Source: Candidatus Kuenenia stuttgartensis (GTDB lineage: Bacteria > Planctomycetota > Planctomycetia > Isosphaerales > Isosphaeraceae). From it: a stretch of 64,000 nt of DNA. The notes under the pieces are model-generated. The model was not told the origin of the DNA. It made no database searches and saw only the letters and a program-made list of their open reading frames with translations. Below, in pieces: positions 1-8,281 of the stretch. The first letter of the stretch is position 1; every line of letters begins with the position of its first letter. A program made the translations under genes and the position numbers. The stretch spans positions 1 through 64,000 of the forward strand of contig CAMBEP010000016.1 of the NCBI GenBank assembly GCA_945865635.1, written 5' to 3'.

Positions 1-3
1 CAA

Positions 4-144
4 GTAGCCGGTGGTTGAGCGAAGCGACACCACCGGTTATGAGATGGGGGTAAAAGCTGCTGGCACCCCGGCAGGGGTGCAAGACCTTATGCCGCGTTGT
101 CGTCCGGTGGTGTCGTCGCTGACGCTCCTCAACCACCGGCTACT
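4..144. repeat. REP-like palindrome pair flanking a central hairpin
   Basis: Two palindromic units share the same outer stem. At 8-36, CCGGTGGT pairs with ACCACCGG around a 13-base loop. At 104-139 the same arms enclose a 20-base loop. The second unit, with its flank (to 144), is an inverted and slightly expanded copy of the first with its flank (from 3), so the pair is arranged head to head like a bacterial interspersed mosaic element. A third hairpin between them (63-80) pairs GCACCCC with GGGGTGC. No coding sequence is convincing here. The arrangement resembles REP/BIME elements mobilised by RAYT transposases; no RAYT gene is in the window. Confidence 0.7.
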
Positions 145-212
145 GGCTGAGATGCCTCCGGTATCGTCGCGATCTAAAAGTGTCATTAATGGTCGCGAAG
201 AGTATAAACAAG

Positions 213-245
213 AAGAACCAAGCTTTTGGGGGCTTGGTTCTTTTT
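213..245 (-). terminator. Intrinsic-terminator-like hairpin after the tricorn protease gene
   Basis: An 11-bp perfect stem, AAGAACCAAGC (213-223) with GCTTGGTTCTT (232-242), lies about 30 bases past the stop of the minus-strand protease gene. The T-rich tract is better on the plus strand (241-245) than on the minus strand, so it may act in both directions or mainly insulate the REP-like cluster. Confidence 0.5.
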
Positions 246-274
246 GGTTTTAGGTGCATAAGATTTTCAGCCGA

Positions 275-3200
275 TCAACGCTCGGTGGCTTTGCGGAACT
301 TTGGTTTTGGCTTGGACTTTTCAGAGACGACATCGGCCTTGAGCAATTCCACAGCCTTGGAAAGCTGGTCATCCTTGCCGGCGGGGATATCTCCGGGTTG
401 GGGCCAGAGGACAACGTCTGGGACGGCTCCGTTGAGTTCCATATCTTCACCATTATCGCGCAGGAACCAGCCACGGAAGGGCAATCGGAGGAATCCGATA
501 TCGGTGATGGATGTGCCGCCGGTGCTTACCACACCGCCTGCCGTGGTGACACCGACGAGTTTTCCGCGTTTGAGAGTTTTGATGGCATGGCTGAAGATTT
601 CGGCGTTTGAGAAACTGTTTTGGTTGCACAGCACAATGATTGGTTTTCGCCAGGCAGCAAAAACGAGACGGTCGTGGGGGTATCCGGCAGTGGTTCCTCC
701 ACGAGGAATTGTCAGGGCATGAACAGGTTGCGTTAGGCTTGTGAGTAGGAGGTCGGCGGTGGATCCGCCGCCATTTTCGCGAACGTCGATCACAAGACCA
801 TCCTTGCCGGCTCCCGCATCATAGAGATCCTGCTCAAATTGATGAAAACTTGGCTGATCCATGGCCTTGATGTGGAGGTAGCCAAGCGAATTGTCCGAGA
901 GAGTGTCAACCATGGCCCGATTCTGGCGGATCCAGTGTTGATAGAGCAGATTGCCGACCCCTTGGGCGGAGATGGGTCGAATGGCGACAAGCCGCTCCTC
1001 GCCCTTGGCGGGCCGAATCCTGAGCCGGATGTCTCGATCAAGTGATCCATTGAGCACTTCGGTCAAATCCATGGACGGGTCGACAGGTTTGTCGTCGATT
1101 GCCAGAATCAGATCGCCAGCGGCCAGGCGACTGCCGGCACGGTCGGCGGGTGAGTCTTTGAGAATATCGCGGATTTTGAGTCCGGGACCTTTATGGCTGG
1201 GGTCGAACCGGGCGCCGAGATGGGCGGTCACGGGCCTCCAGTTTGGGCCATTGGCGACGGGTTCAGCGGAGTTCGGTTCCGGTCGGGTGGCAACGCCTGA
1301 ATAGAAGCCCAGATGCGAGCCGTTGATTTCACCGAGCATGAGTTGGATGACAGTTGCAAGTGTTTCAAGGTCAGGGGCTTGCGAAGCTGCATCGGCATAC
1401 TTTCGGCGAATCGAATCCCAATTTCGATTGCCCATCCGGTCGTCATACCAGCGGTCTCGCATGACGCGCCAGGCCTGATCAAACCCAGCCTTGAATCGGG
1501 CACTGCGATTCACTTCCTGAAGGGCCCTGAAGCGGTAGGTGGATTCTTTGCCTGAGGCTGTCAATGAGCTTGGGACGCCATTGACAAGCCAGGTGATCTG
1601 GTTTCCGGCTTCGATCCAGGCAGGGGCAGAACCTGTGAGAGCCGAAAGTTTCTTTGGTTTGAGATCTTCGGTGGGCTCGATGGTGTAAGTGCCTTTTTGG
1701 CCATCGATTGTGGCGATGAAGGCGAGTTTTTTGGAGTCGGTCGACCAGAAGAGGTTGGATTCTGTCACGTTTGGCAACGGCACGCGCTTGAGCCGGTCGT
1801 TTAAGCCATCAAAATCGATTTTGACAATCGGAGCCTTAGAAGAGGCAGGGGGCTCGTCCTTCTTTTCGTCCTTTTTGGGAGTTTCGGCAGGGGTTTTGGA
1901 AGGGCTTTCGCTGCGCTTGGGCAGTTTCATTCGGTCGATCGCTTTTTTAAGCTTTCGATCTCGGGCAGACTCATCTTCATCTTCTTTGCGGAGAAGGAGA
2001 TAATGAATGTCAGTCTCTTCGCCGAAGCGGCGGCCGGTGAAGGCGATTGTGCGGCCATCGGGCGACCAAACGGGGTTGGATTCATTGTCAGGGTGTCGAG
2101 AGATGTTGACAGGGGGGCTGGAGCCGTCGACGGGCTGGACCCAGATATCGGAGTTAAAATCTTCATCTTCAAGGGCATAGACAACCCACTTGCCATCAGG
2201 CGACCAATTGAGGTCGGGTTCGTTCCAGGAGCGGAAGAGTTTTTTGGGGGATGCGCCATCGGCATCGGCTACGATCAAGTCGCCAAGACCCTTGATATAG
2301 GCTAGTTTTTCGCCTGAGGGGCTGAACTGGGGCCGGCTTTCCACTTCCGGATCGTTGGTCAGGCGCTGGGTTGGGAATTTATCATTCAACCACCAGGCCT
2401 TGGTTTCGTCGGCACGCTTGGCTCTCCAGAGGTCAGTCTGGCCAGCTTGGTCGCTGACGAAGAGAATCGACTTGCCATCAGGCGCAAAAGTTGGATCGCG
2501 TTCTTCCTCAGGAGTTTGTGTCACTTGTTTTGGCTCAGAAAGTTCGGTATCCATAACCCAAAGGTCGCCGCCAGCAATGAATGCAACTTCCAGCCCGTCC
2601 TTGGAGAAGGCGGCCTGTTTGGCGGAGCTCAGGGCGCGGCGTTCGATAGAGGCTGCAATCTGGTCGACATCCTGCCTGATGTCAAGCTTGACGGGGGGCG
2701 TGTTTTTGGCGATATCGAGCCGATAGAGATCGAACAGGTGCCGGAAGACCAAGATTTGCCCATTCTGCGCAAGGCTTGGCTGGACAACGAGGTCGTCGTC
2801 GAAATGGGTCAGGGGGTGATCATTTCCGCCGTCCAGGTCTCGGACCTTGAGATTCATGGAGTTGCGATGCAGGCCGACGTAGTAAAAGCCCTTTCCATCA
2901 GGTCTCCAGATTGGAGCATATGCGCCCTCGGGCGTGTCGATCAATTTGCGAAAGGCTTTCTGGTCGAGCTCATAGAGCCAGATCTGAGTGGCTTGGCTGC
3001 CTTTGTAATTCTTGCGCCACCATTGGGTTCCCTCACGAACGAAGAGTAGTTTGCGGCCATCGGGTGAGAGGCTTCCCTGAGTTCCATAATCGTCGAAGAG
3101 CAGGACTTCCGCTGAACGACTTTCGACAGAGACTTTGAAGAATCGATCAGGCTTGCGCCAGAAGTGATCGCGGGCTCCCAGAGTCAGCACGGCCTTGCTA

Positions 3201-3580
3201 TCAGGAAACCATTGGACCAGGCTTGAGCCAGAGGTGTGAAAGGTGATCTGGCGGGCTTGCCCACCATCGGCAGGCATGACATAAACTTGATTTGAACCAT
3301 CGCGGTTGCTGACAAAGGCGATTGACTTGCCGTCGGGCGAGAATTCTGGTTCCTGATCCTTGGCAGGGTTGCGGGTCAGGAGGCTGGCAGAGCCACCACT
3401 GGAAGCGACTTTCCAGAGGTCTCCATTGTATGTAAAGACGAGGCTCTTGCCGTCTGGCGAGAGGGTCGGATCATTTGCAAGCTGGATGTTCTGAGCGGTT
3501 TGAGCTGCTAAAAGGGTGGGGAGCAAGAGGGCCAGGGCAAGGGGCTGCAAGAGCCTAGCCCGCAGTGTTCGGATGCACAT
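275..3580 (-). CDS. Tricorn-type protease (S41 family) with beta-propellers and PDZ domain
   Basis: A 1101-residue exported protein, close to the roughly 1070 residues of archaeal tricorn. An N-terminal signal peptide (hydrophobic LALALLLPTLLAAQ) precedes many WD40/PD40-type beta-propeller blades with the repeated pattern SPDGKxxxF over residues 30-560. A charged Lys/Glu/Pro linker follows (about 550-580), then the tricorn C1 region, a PDZ domain (about 785-860) and the S41 core. Expected catalytic elements are visible: the Ser-His pair in NGSHLG near residue 753, the nucleophile Ser in NSFSNAEIF near 989 and a Glu in NGEDMELNG near 1045. Tricorn degrades oligopeptides; the signal peptide implies action in the periplasm. 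The gene is followed by a hairpin and appears monocistronic. Confidence 0.93.
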   Translation of the reverse strand: MCIRTLRARLLQPLALALLLPTLLAAQTAQNIQLANDPTLSPDGKSLVFTYNGDLWKVASSGGSASLLTRNPAKDQEPEFSPDGKSIAFVSNRDGSNQVYVMPADGGQARQITFHTSGSSLVQWFPDSKAVLTLGARDHFWRKPDRFFKVSVESRSAEVLLFDDYGTQGSLSPDGRKLLFVREGTQWWRKNYKGSQATQIWLYELDQKAFRKLIDTPEGAYAPIWRPDGKGFYYVGLHRNSMNLKVRDLDGGNDHPLTHFDDDLVVQPSLAQNGQILVFRHLFDLYRLDIAKNTPPVKLDIRQDVDQIAASIERRALSSAKQAAFSKDGLEVAFIAGGDLWVMDTELSEPKQVTQTPEEERDPTFAPDGKSILFVSDQAGQTDLWRAKRADETKAWWLNDKFPTQRLTNDPEVESRPQFSPSGEKLAYIKGLGDLIVADADGASPKKLFRSWNEPDLNWSPDGKWVVYALEDEDFNSDIWVQPVDGSSPPVNISRHPDNESNPVWSPDGRTIAFTGRRFGEETDIHYLLLRKEDEDESARDRKLKKAIDRMKLPKRSESPSKTPAETPKKDEKKDEPPASSKAPIVKIDFDGLNDRLKRVPLPNVTESNLFWSTDSKKLAFIATIDGQKGTYTIEPTEDLKPKKLSALTGSAPAWIEAGNQITWLVNGVPSSLTASGKESTYRFRALQEVNRSARFKAGFDQAWRVMRDRWYDDRMGNRNWDSIRRKYADAASQAPDLETLATVIQLMLGEINGSHLGFYSGVATRPEPNSAEPVANGPNWRPVTAHLGARFDPSHKGPGLKIRDILKDSPADRAGSRLAAGDLILAIDDKPVDPSMDLTEVLNGSLDRDIRLRIRPAKGEERLVAIRPISAQGVGNLLYQHWIRQNRAMVDTLSDNSLGYLHIKAMDQPSFHQFEQDLYDAGAGKDGLVIDVRENGGGSTADLLLTSLTQPVHALTIPRGGTTAGYPHDRLVFAAWRKPIIVLCNQNSFSNAEIFSHAIKTLKRGKLVGVTTAGGVVSTGGTSITDIGFLRLPFRGWFLRDNGEDMELNGAVPDVVLWPQPGDIPAGKDDQLSKAVELLKADVVSEKSKPKPKFRKATER

Positions 3581-4435
3581 GTTTGAGCGCTCGCCAGATA
3601 AGGTGATTTGTTTGAGGTATCGGCACCGGTTAAAATACAGCTTATTTCAAGTGCGTAATCCAAAGCAATTGCGGACTCTGAATAAATTAAGACGAATATA
3701 ACAGATAAGCCGAAAGTATGGCCCAGCCGGGTTGGAAGTCAGGAAGATTGATCAGGGTTGGTTGGGAGTCGATGGCTTTATTGGGCGGACCCAAGAAACT
3801 TTGCATGAAATGGGGATGCCGGTGGTGGATGTAAAGCGGCAAGTGTTTTCTGAGAGGAGTTTTCGGCCTGATCTGTATACGGATTCACAATTTAGGGCAT
3901 TTACGTCAGGCAATGGAGGATTTGTTGAGAGTCAGGCAGAGTCGATAGCCGTAATGGATTATGGAGCGAGTGATCCGGATCGGATTCCAAGATATTAAGA
4001 TATGTTTGTCGTTTTTAGTTGAACGTGATTCCTGGATTGTCGATGATGGATGTAAGAGATTTGGCTGAACCCGGACGCCGTATCAAAGACCACGATGGAT
4101 GTGCTGGCGATAGAGCAGGAAGGATAAGCCTCTTCCCGCGATTGATGGGAGTAGGGCTTTCTGAGATCAGGTAAAGTGCACTAATATTAAGCGGATAGAT
4201 GATGGGTTCAGTTTTACAACCACAAGATTTTAAAAAACTTTGGTTAAATCTTTCCAAAAGTTTGACAAAGGGTGGCGGATCTTGTTAAATATTTTTATCT
4301 TCTCTAGAACTTCATCAGAACTTCATGCCGTGCGCCTTTTTTAAAGAGCCATTGGATTGCGTTCGGGTGTAGATTTTGAGGGGATTTCATGAATCTCTGA
4401 TTGGTAGGTACACAATTTTCAGGAGTCTTCTTCCA
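3581..4435. other. Intergenic region without a convincing gene
   Basis: About 850 bases separate the protease start from the DUF1559 start. An 88-codon TTG-initiated frame (3732-3998, plus) has no ribosome binding site and no recognisable domain, so I do not call it. The right-hand part is AT-rich and carries the promoter listed separately. Confidence 0.6.
4262..4291 (+). promoter_or_regulatory. Sigma-70-type promoter for the DUF1559 gene
   Basis: A perfect -35 TTGACA (4262-4267) is followed by a 17-base spacer and TTAAAT (4285-4290), in an AT-rich stretch about 145 bases upstream of the start codon at 4436. The -35 is consensus; the -10 is weaker. Confidence 0.55.
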
Positions 4436-5545
4436 ATGAGATTGCAGAATTATTCGAGAACGCGTGGATTCACGCTGATTGAACTGTTGGTTGTGATTGC
4501 GATTATTGCTGTTTTGATATCACTGCTGCTTCCGGCTGTACAATCAGCGCGTGAAGCCGCCCGCCGCGCCCAGTGCATTAACAACATGAAACAGATAGGA
4601 CTTGCGCTGCATAACTATCTAAACACTTTCGACACGTTTCCGGTTTGCATAGCCGATGAAGCCAAAGGCGATATTTGGGGGGCAGATGGTGGTAACAATC
4701 TGCTGGCCTGGCGTGCCTTGATTCTTCCTCAGATGGAGCAAAGCACCATTTACAATGCTTTGAACACGAGTCGATCGATGAGTAATCGTGGCGACCAGTG
4801 GACGGCATACATGGCTGTGGGTAGTGCCTGGATTTGTCCATCAGACGACAATCTGAATGGCGTATCACCGGGATTTCGGGGCGTGTCAGGCCCTTGGGGC
4901 AATTATGGAAATGGTGGTGTCCCGGTCAACCCTCAGACAGGAGCTGCTGAAACCAAAATTCCTGTCTCTAACTATCAAGGCAGCTTTGGCGACAATTATT
5001 GCGTTGGTCCATTGAGCAGCCCTCAGCCACCTTGGGAAACGCCGGGCAATGGCAATCCGGTTCCGGGTCAACCGCGAATTGGGTTTCACGGCTTCTGGGG
5101 GACATCATTTGATAATGCATTCAATGCAACAGGTGGTACGCTTCGTGGTATTTTTGCTTACCGGAATCGCAATATTCCGACAGCAACATTAGCCTCGATC
5201 ACTGATGGCACGTCTATGACTGTGGTCGTTGGTGAGTCAATTCCGGCGCAAACGGCCGACAGCAATTTCTGGAACCACAATGGTTGCACCTTTGGTACAT
5301 CCATGCCAATCAATTGGGCGACTGATCGTGCTCCAACAGATGGTTCCAATCCATGGGGTATCGCGGATTACAAAAACCGATTCAGCTATGCTTCCAAGGG
5401 GGCCAAAAGCAAGCATCCTGGTGGTGCGAACATTGGTTTTGGTGATGGATCGGTAAGATTCCTCAAGAACACAATTTCTTTGCCCATCTGGTGTGCGCTT
5501 GGTTCGAGGAATGGCGGCGAAGTGATTGGTGCCGATCAATTCTGA
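4436..5545 (+). CDS. DUF1559 prepilin-like (type II/IV pseudopilin) protein
   Basis: The protein has 369 residues from the ATG at 4436, chosen because AGGAG lies 10 bases upstream; an in-frame TTG at 4376 has no such site. It begins with a type IV prepilin leader, RG/FTLIELLVVIAIIAVL, cleaved after Gly11, followed directly by the long hydrophobic helix. The planctomycete DUF1559 body follows, ending with the H-x9-DG motif, HPGGANIGFGDGSVRFL. DUF1559 proteins occur in many paralogous copies in planctomycete genomes and are thought to be pseudopilins; substrate and partner are unknown. The lipoprotein gene immediately downstream is the usual neighbour. Confidence 0.95.
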   Translation: MRLQNYSRTRGFTLIELLVVIAIIAVLISLLLPAVQSAREAARRAQCINNMKQIGLALHNYLNTFDTFPVCIADEAKGDIWGADGGNNLLAWRALILPQMEQSTIYNALNTSRSMSNRGDQWTAYMAVGSAWICPSDDNLNGVSPGFRGVSGPWGNYGNGGVPVNPQTGAAETKIPVSNYQGSFGDNYCVGPLSSPQPPWETPGNGNPVPGQPRIGFHGFWGTSFDNAFNATGGTLRGIFAYRNRNIPTATLASITDGTSMTVVVGESIPAQTADSNFWNHNGCTFGTSMPINWATDRAPTDGSNPWGIADYKNRFSYASKGAKSKHPGGANIGFGDGSVRFLKNTISLPIWCALGSRNGGEVIGADQF

Positions 5546-5578
5546 GAGCAGTCTTTCATTGTGAATGAGCATTTCTGG

Positions 5579-5640
5579 CTGCATCTTGGGAGGAAATCTT
5601 TCACGGAACGATTCGCATTGCGAATCGTTCTGAGATGCAG
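5579..5640 (+). other. Long-stem hairpin between the DUF1559 and lipoprotein genes
   Basis: An inner 12-bp inverted repeat, GAACGATTCGCA (5606-5617) and TGCGAATCGTTC (5619-5630), sits inside an outer pair CTGCATCT (5579-5586) and AGATGCAG (5633-5640). No T-run follows, so it is not a classical terminator. It may protect or process the upstream mRNA. Confidence 0.5.
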
Positions 5641-5783
5641 TGGATTTGATCGAGTCTGAAAGTCTCAGGTCTATGAATCAGACCCTGTCGAATTTCACGA
5701 ATTGTGAGAAAGGCGAATAAAATCGCAATTGGGCGGGTCTGAGACTCAGTTCTCCCTGATTTTTCTTGAAAGGAATGGAGCTT

Positions 5784-6257
5784 ATGGCTCGTATTCGAAT
5801 TAGCTTGTTGGCATTGATATCGACAGTTGTACTGAGTGGATGTGGATCAGATGATGGGCTTGGGCGACGGTACGCAGTTTCAGGGACAATTACGTACAAG
5901 GGTCAACCTTTGGAGAAAGGTGCGATCACTTTCTATCCTGTGACACCTGATCCAAAGGGAGTCAACAATGGTGCCAATTCTGCGATTGTTGGAGGAAAGT
6001 ACCAGCTTTCCACCCGCGGAGACAGCGATGGTGCATTTGAAGGTGAGTATGTCGTGGCCATAGAATCAAAAGATGTGGACATGACGGCAGCAAAATCGGG
6101 GGTCAAGGCTGGATCTTTCAAGCAGGACGATGTTTCAAAGGCTTATCGCAAGGCGAAGAGCCTGATCCCTTTGAAATATTCGATTGCAGAGACATCCGGG
6201 TTCAAGGCAACAGTTGCTGCAAGGTCAAATACCATCAATTTTGATTTGGTCGACTAA
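5784..6257 (+). CDS. Small lipoprotein, companion of DUF1559
   Basis: 157 residues from the ATG at 5784, preceded by AAGGAATGGAG. An in-frame TTG at 5766 overlaps this ribosome binding site and is unlikely. The signal sequence ends in a lipobox, LSGC, near residue 18, so the mature protein should be lipid-anchored. The rest (VSGTITYKGQPLEKGAITFYP) resembles the carboxypeptidase-regulatory/transthyretin-like beta-sandwich that planctomycetes commonly encode just after DUF1559 genes. It has no catalytic motif. It is probably co-transcribed with the upstream gene, and a terminator follows at 6304-6343. Confidence 0.85.
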   Translation: MARIRISLLALISTVVLSGCGSDDGLGRRYAVSGTITYKGQPLEKGAITFYPVTPDPKGVNNGANSAIVGGKYQLSTRGDSDGAFEGEYVVAIESKDVDMTAAKSGVKAGSFKQDDVSKAYRKAKSLIPLKYSIAETSGFKATVAARSNTINFDLVD

Positions 6258-6303
6258 TCTGTCGTTGCGAAAATACAGACGGTCGACTTTGCTTTGGTGA
6301 GCG

Positions 6304-6343
6304 GTGTCCCGGATAAATTGAATCACACACTCCGGGACACTTT
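6304..6343 (+). terminator. Intrinsic terminator after the lipoprotein gene
   Basis: GTGTCCCGGA (6304-6313) pairs perfectly with TCCGGGACAC (6331-6340) and is followed by TTTAA. It lies 46 bases past the stop. Confidence 0.65.
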
Positions 6344-6473
6344 AACCATGACATTGAGAAATCGGCTTTGCACTCTCTGGGGAATCGGGTGAAAAACAGG
6401 TTTTGATTGATTGGAGAACGGTGTATGCTGGAATGGGGCTATTACTTGCCATTTCAGGCAATAGCAATTGTCC

Positions 6474-7766
6474 ATGTCTGATTCAGGTCACCCGCTTCAA
6501 ATGACTTCTCGAACTTTCTACCTGGCTTTGACTGTCATCATGATTGCGATGGTGGTGATCGCCAGTTTTTTCATTGTCCGGATGGCTCGGCATCCATCTG
6601 AGCAGATAGAAAAAATGTTGTTTGAACAGGACTACGTCTCTGCCAGAACCGAAATAGAGAAACGACTGCTGGCTGGAGGGAATCGAGGGGAGGCCTATTA
6701 TTTTCTTGGCAGAATTGAACTTGCACTGGATCATCCCAAAGAAGCGATCGATGCGATCGATAAATCAGAGAAATCAGGTTTCTCTGGATCATCGCTTGAA
6801 GTGATTCGTGCATTAGTCATGGCCAGAGCAGGGAATTATCAGCAGGCAGAAGCGATTTTGCTCCCGGCATTTGAGAATGGTGGATCACCCAAGGCGGAAA
6901 TTAGAGAGGGTTTGTCGAGAATTTACCTGGGCCAATTCAAGATGGCCAGGGCATCGCAAGCCATAGAGGCATGGAAGCAGGTGTCGCCTCATGATGATCG
7001 GCCATATTTGTTAAGAAGTGAAATTGATGCTCGAACTGGTGCAGATTCAGACGTAATGATCCGGGATTTTGAAGCGGCATTGTTGAGAAACCCCCAAAAT
7101 TTGATCGCTCACAAAAAACTGGCGCAGACCCTTCTGAGCCAGAATCGGCTGGATGAGTCCTTGAATCATTTTCAAATTTGTCTGAAGGCGAATCCTCAGG
7201 ATGCATCCATTTTGATTGGTCTGGGGCAAGTGGCTTTGAAACGAAGTGATCAGGACGAGGCAGAAGGATATCTTCGAGAGGCGTTAAAAATAAATCCTGA
7301 GGAGGTGTTTGCGCTTTCGGAATTATCACAGATTGAAATTGAGAAAGGCAATATTCAAGGCGCCTTGGGGCAATTGGAGCAAGCATTGAAGGTTTCTCCC
7401 TTTAATTCTGAGCTTTTGTATAAATATTCACAGGCCTTGAAACTGGCAGGTAATTTGGATCGTTCAAAAAAAGTTTTGCAGCAATCGAATCAACTGAAGG
7501 TTGAGGAGAAGCAGATCGAGGAAATTCGCAAGGAGCTTGTTCGTAACCCATCGAATTTAGAGATTCGAGTTGAAGCTGCGGAGTGGTTGATCAGCCATGG
7601 GCATGAACGAGAGGGGTTGGAATGGGCAGATCAGGTTCTGAAGCAAAAGCCAGCGCATCAGTCTATGTGTAAATTTCTGGCTCAATTTTATTTGAAGAAA
7701 AACGACCATGCCCTTTCAAACTATTATGCATCGCTTGTTTTGCCAGTGAATAAATCAGGACATTGA
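6474..7766 (+). CDS. Membrane-anchored tetratricopeptide repeat protein
   Basis: 430 residues from the ATG at 6474. A short cytoplasmic N-terminus is followed by one transmembrane helix (about residues 13-38), then TPR-like helical repeats over most of the remainder. The clearest units lie around residues 195-330, with the alternating pattern of small and aromatic residues typical of TPRs (for example NPQNLIAHKKLAQTLLSQ, NPQDASILIGLGQVALKR). No enzymatic domain is seen. TPR proteins of this layout act as assembly scaffolds. A terminator separates it from the DUF1559 pair, so a functional link is uncertain. Confidence 0.85.
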   Translation: MSDSGHPLQMTSRTFYLALTVIMIAMVVIASFFIVRMARHPSEQIEKMLFEQDYVSARTEIEKRLLAGGNRGEAYYFLGRIELALDHPKEAIDAIDKSEKSGFSGSSLEVIRALVMARAGNYQQAEAILLPAFENGGSPKAEIREGLSRIYLGQFKMARASQAIEAWKQVSPHDDRPYLLRSEIDARTGADSDVMIRDFEAALLRNPQNLIAHKKLAQTLLSQNRLDESLNHFQICLKANPQDASILIGLGQVALKRSDQDEAEGYLREALKINPEEVFALSELSQIEIEKGNIQGALGQLEQALKVSPFNSELLYKYSQALKLAGNLDRSKKVLQQSNQLKVEEKQIEEIRKELVRNPSNLEIRVEAAEWLISHGHEREGLEWADQVLKQKPAHQSMCKFLAQFYLKKNDHALSNYYASLVLPVNKSGH

Positions 7767-8281
7767 TCAAGGTAACTCGATCCGTAATCGTACCACAAAA
7801 GGCCACGGTTATGGATATCTCCTCGATCAAACGATTATCCCATGTGGCACTTGAGAAGACTCGGCAAAACTCGGCATGGTAGCGGGTTCAGCAGTTTTCT
7901 GAAAGATAATGGCCTGATAGATCCAAATGTTGATGAGCGAAGAACCTGTCCAGCAGGATCTGGCAGAAGCTACAAAAGGTTGAGCAAGATATTTCAGAAG
8001 AAACGACTTGAAGGAGATTTTGAAAAGAGGGTGCAGGATTCCTATGGTCCGGCCTTGAAAAGTATTGATTTTGACAACCATAGCCAAATCAAAAACGTTT
8101 TTTTTGAAAAACCCCATTTTTTACAAGAATGTTTCATTATGATTTCAATTTAATAATGCGAAAGTCGTCATAAAGAAAGTCTGTTCATGAACCAGTCTGA
8201 TTGCAATAGTCCGCTACGAAAGTTACTCTGTAACGTTTTTTTGAATCCTCATTCAACTGCTCGACTAAAGCCTATCACGGA
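7767..8281. other. Intergenic region, no confident gene
   Basis: About 515 AT-rich bases between the TPR gene and a convergent membrane-protein gene. A 103-codon plus frame (7842-8153) starts with ATG but lacks a ribosome binding site and any recognisable fold, and a minus frame overlaps it. It could be a gene remnant; I cannot support a call. Confidence 0.5.

Noticed and set aside
3732-3998. 88-codon frame with a TTG start
   Set aside because: No ribosome binding site, no recognisable fold and composition like the surrounding non-coding DNA.
7842-8153. 103-codon frame in an intergenic region
   Set aside because: ATG start but no ribosome binding site and no domain; an overlapping minus frame is equally long. 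Kept only as a note.
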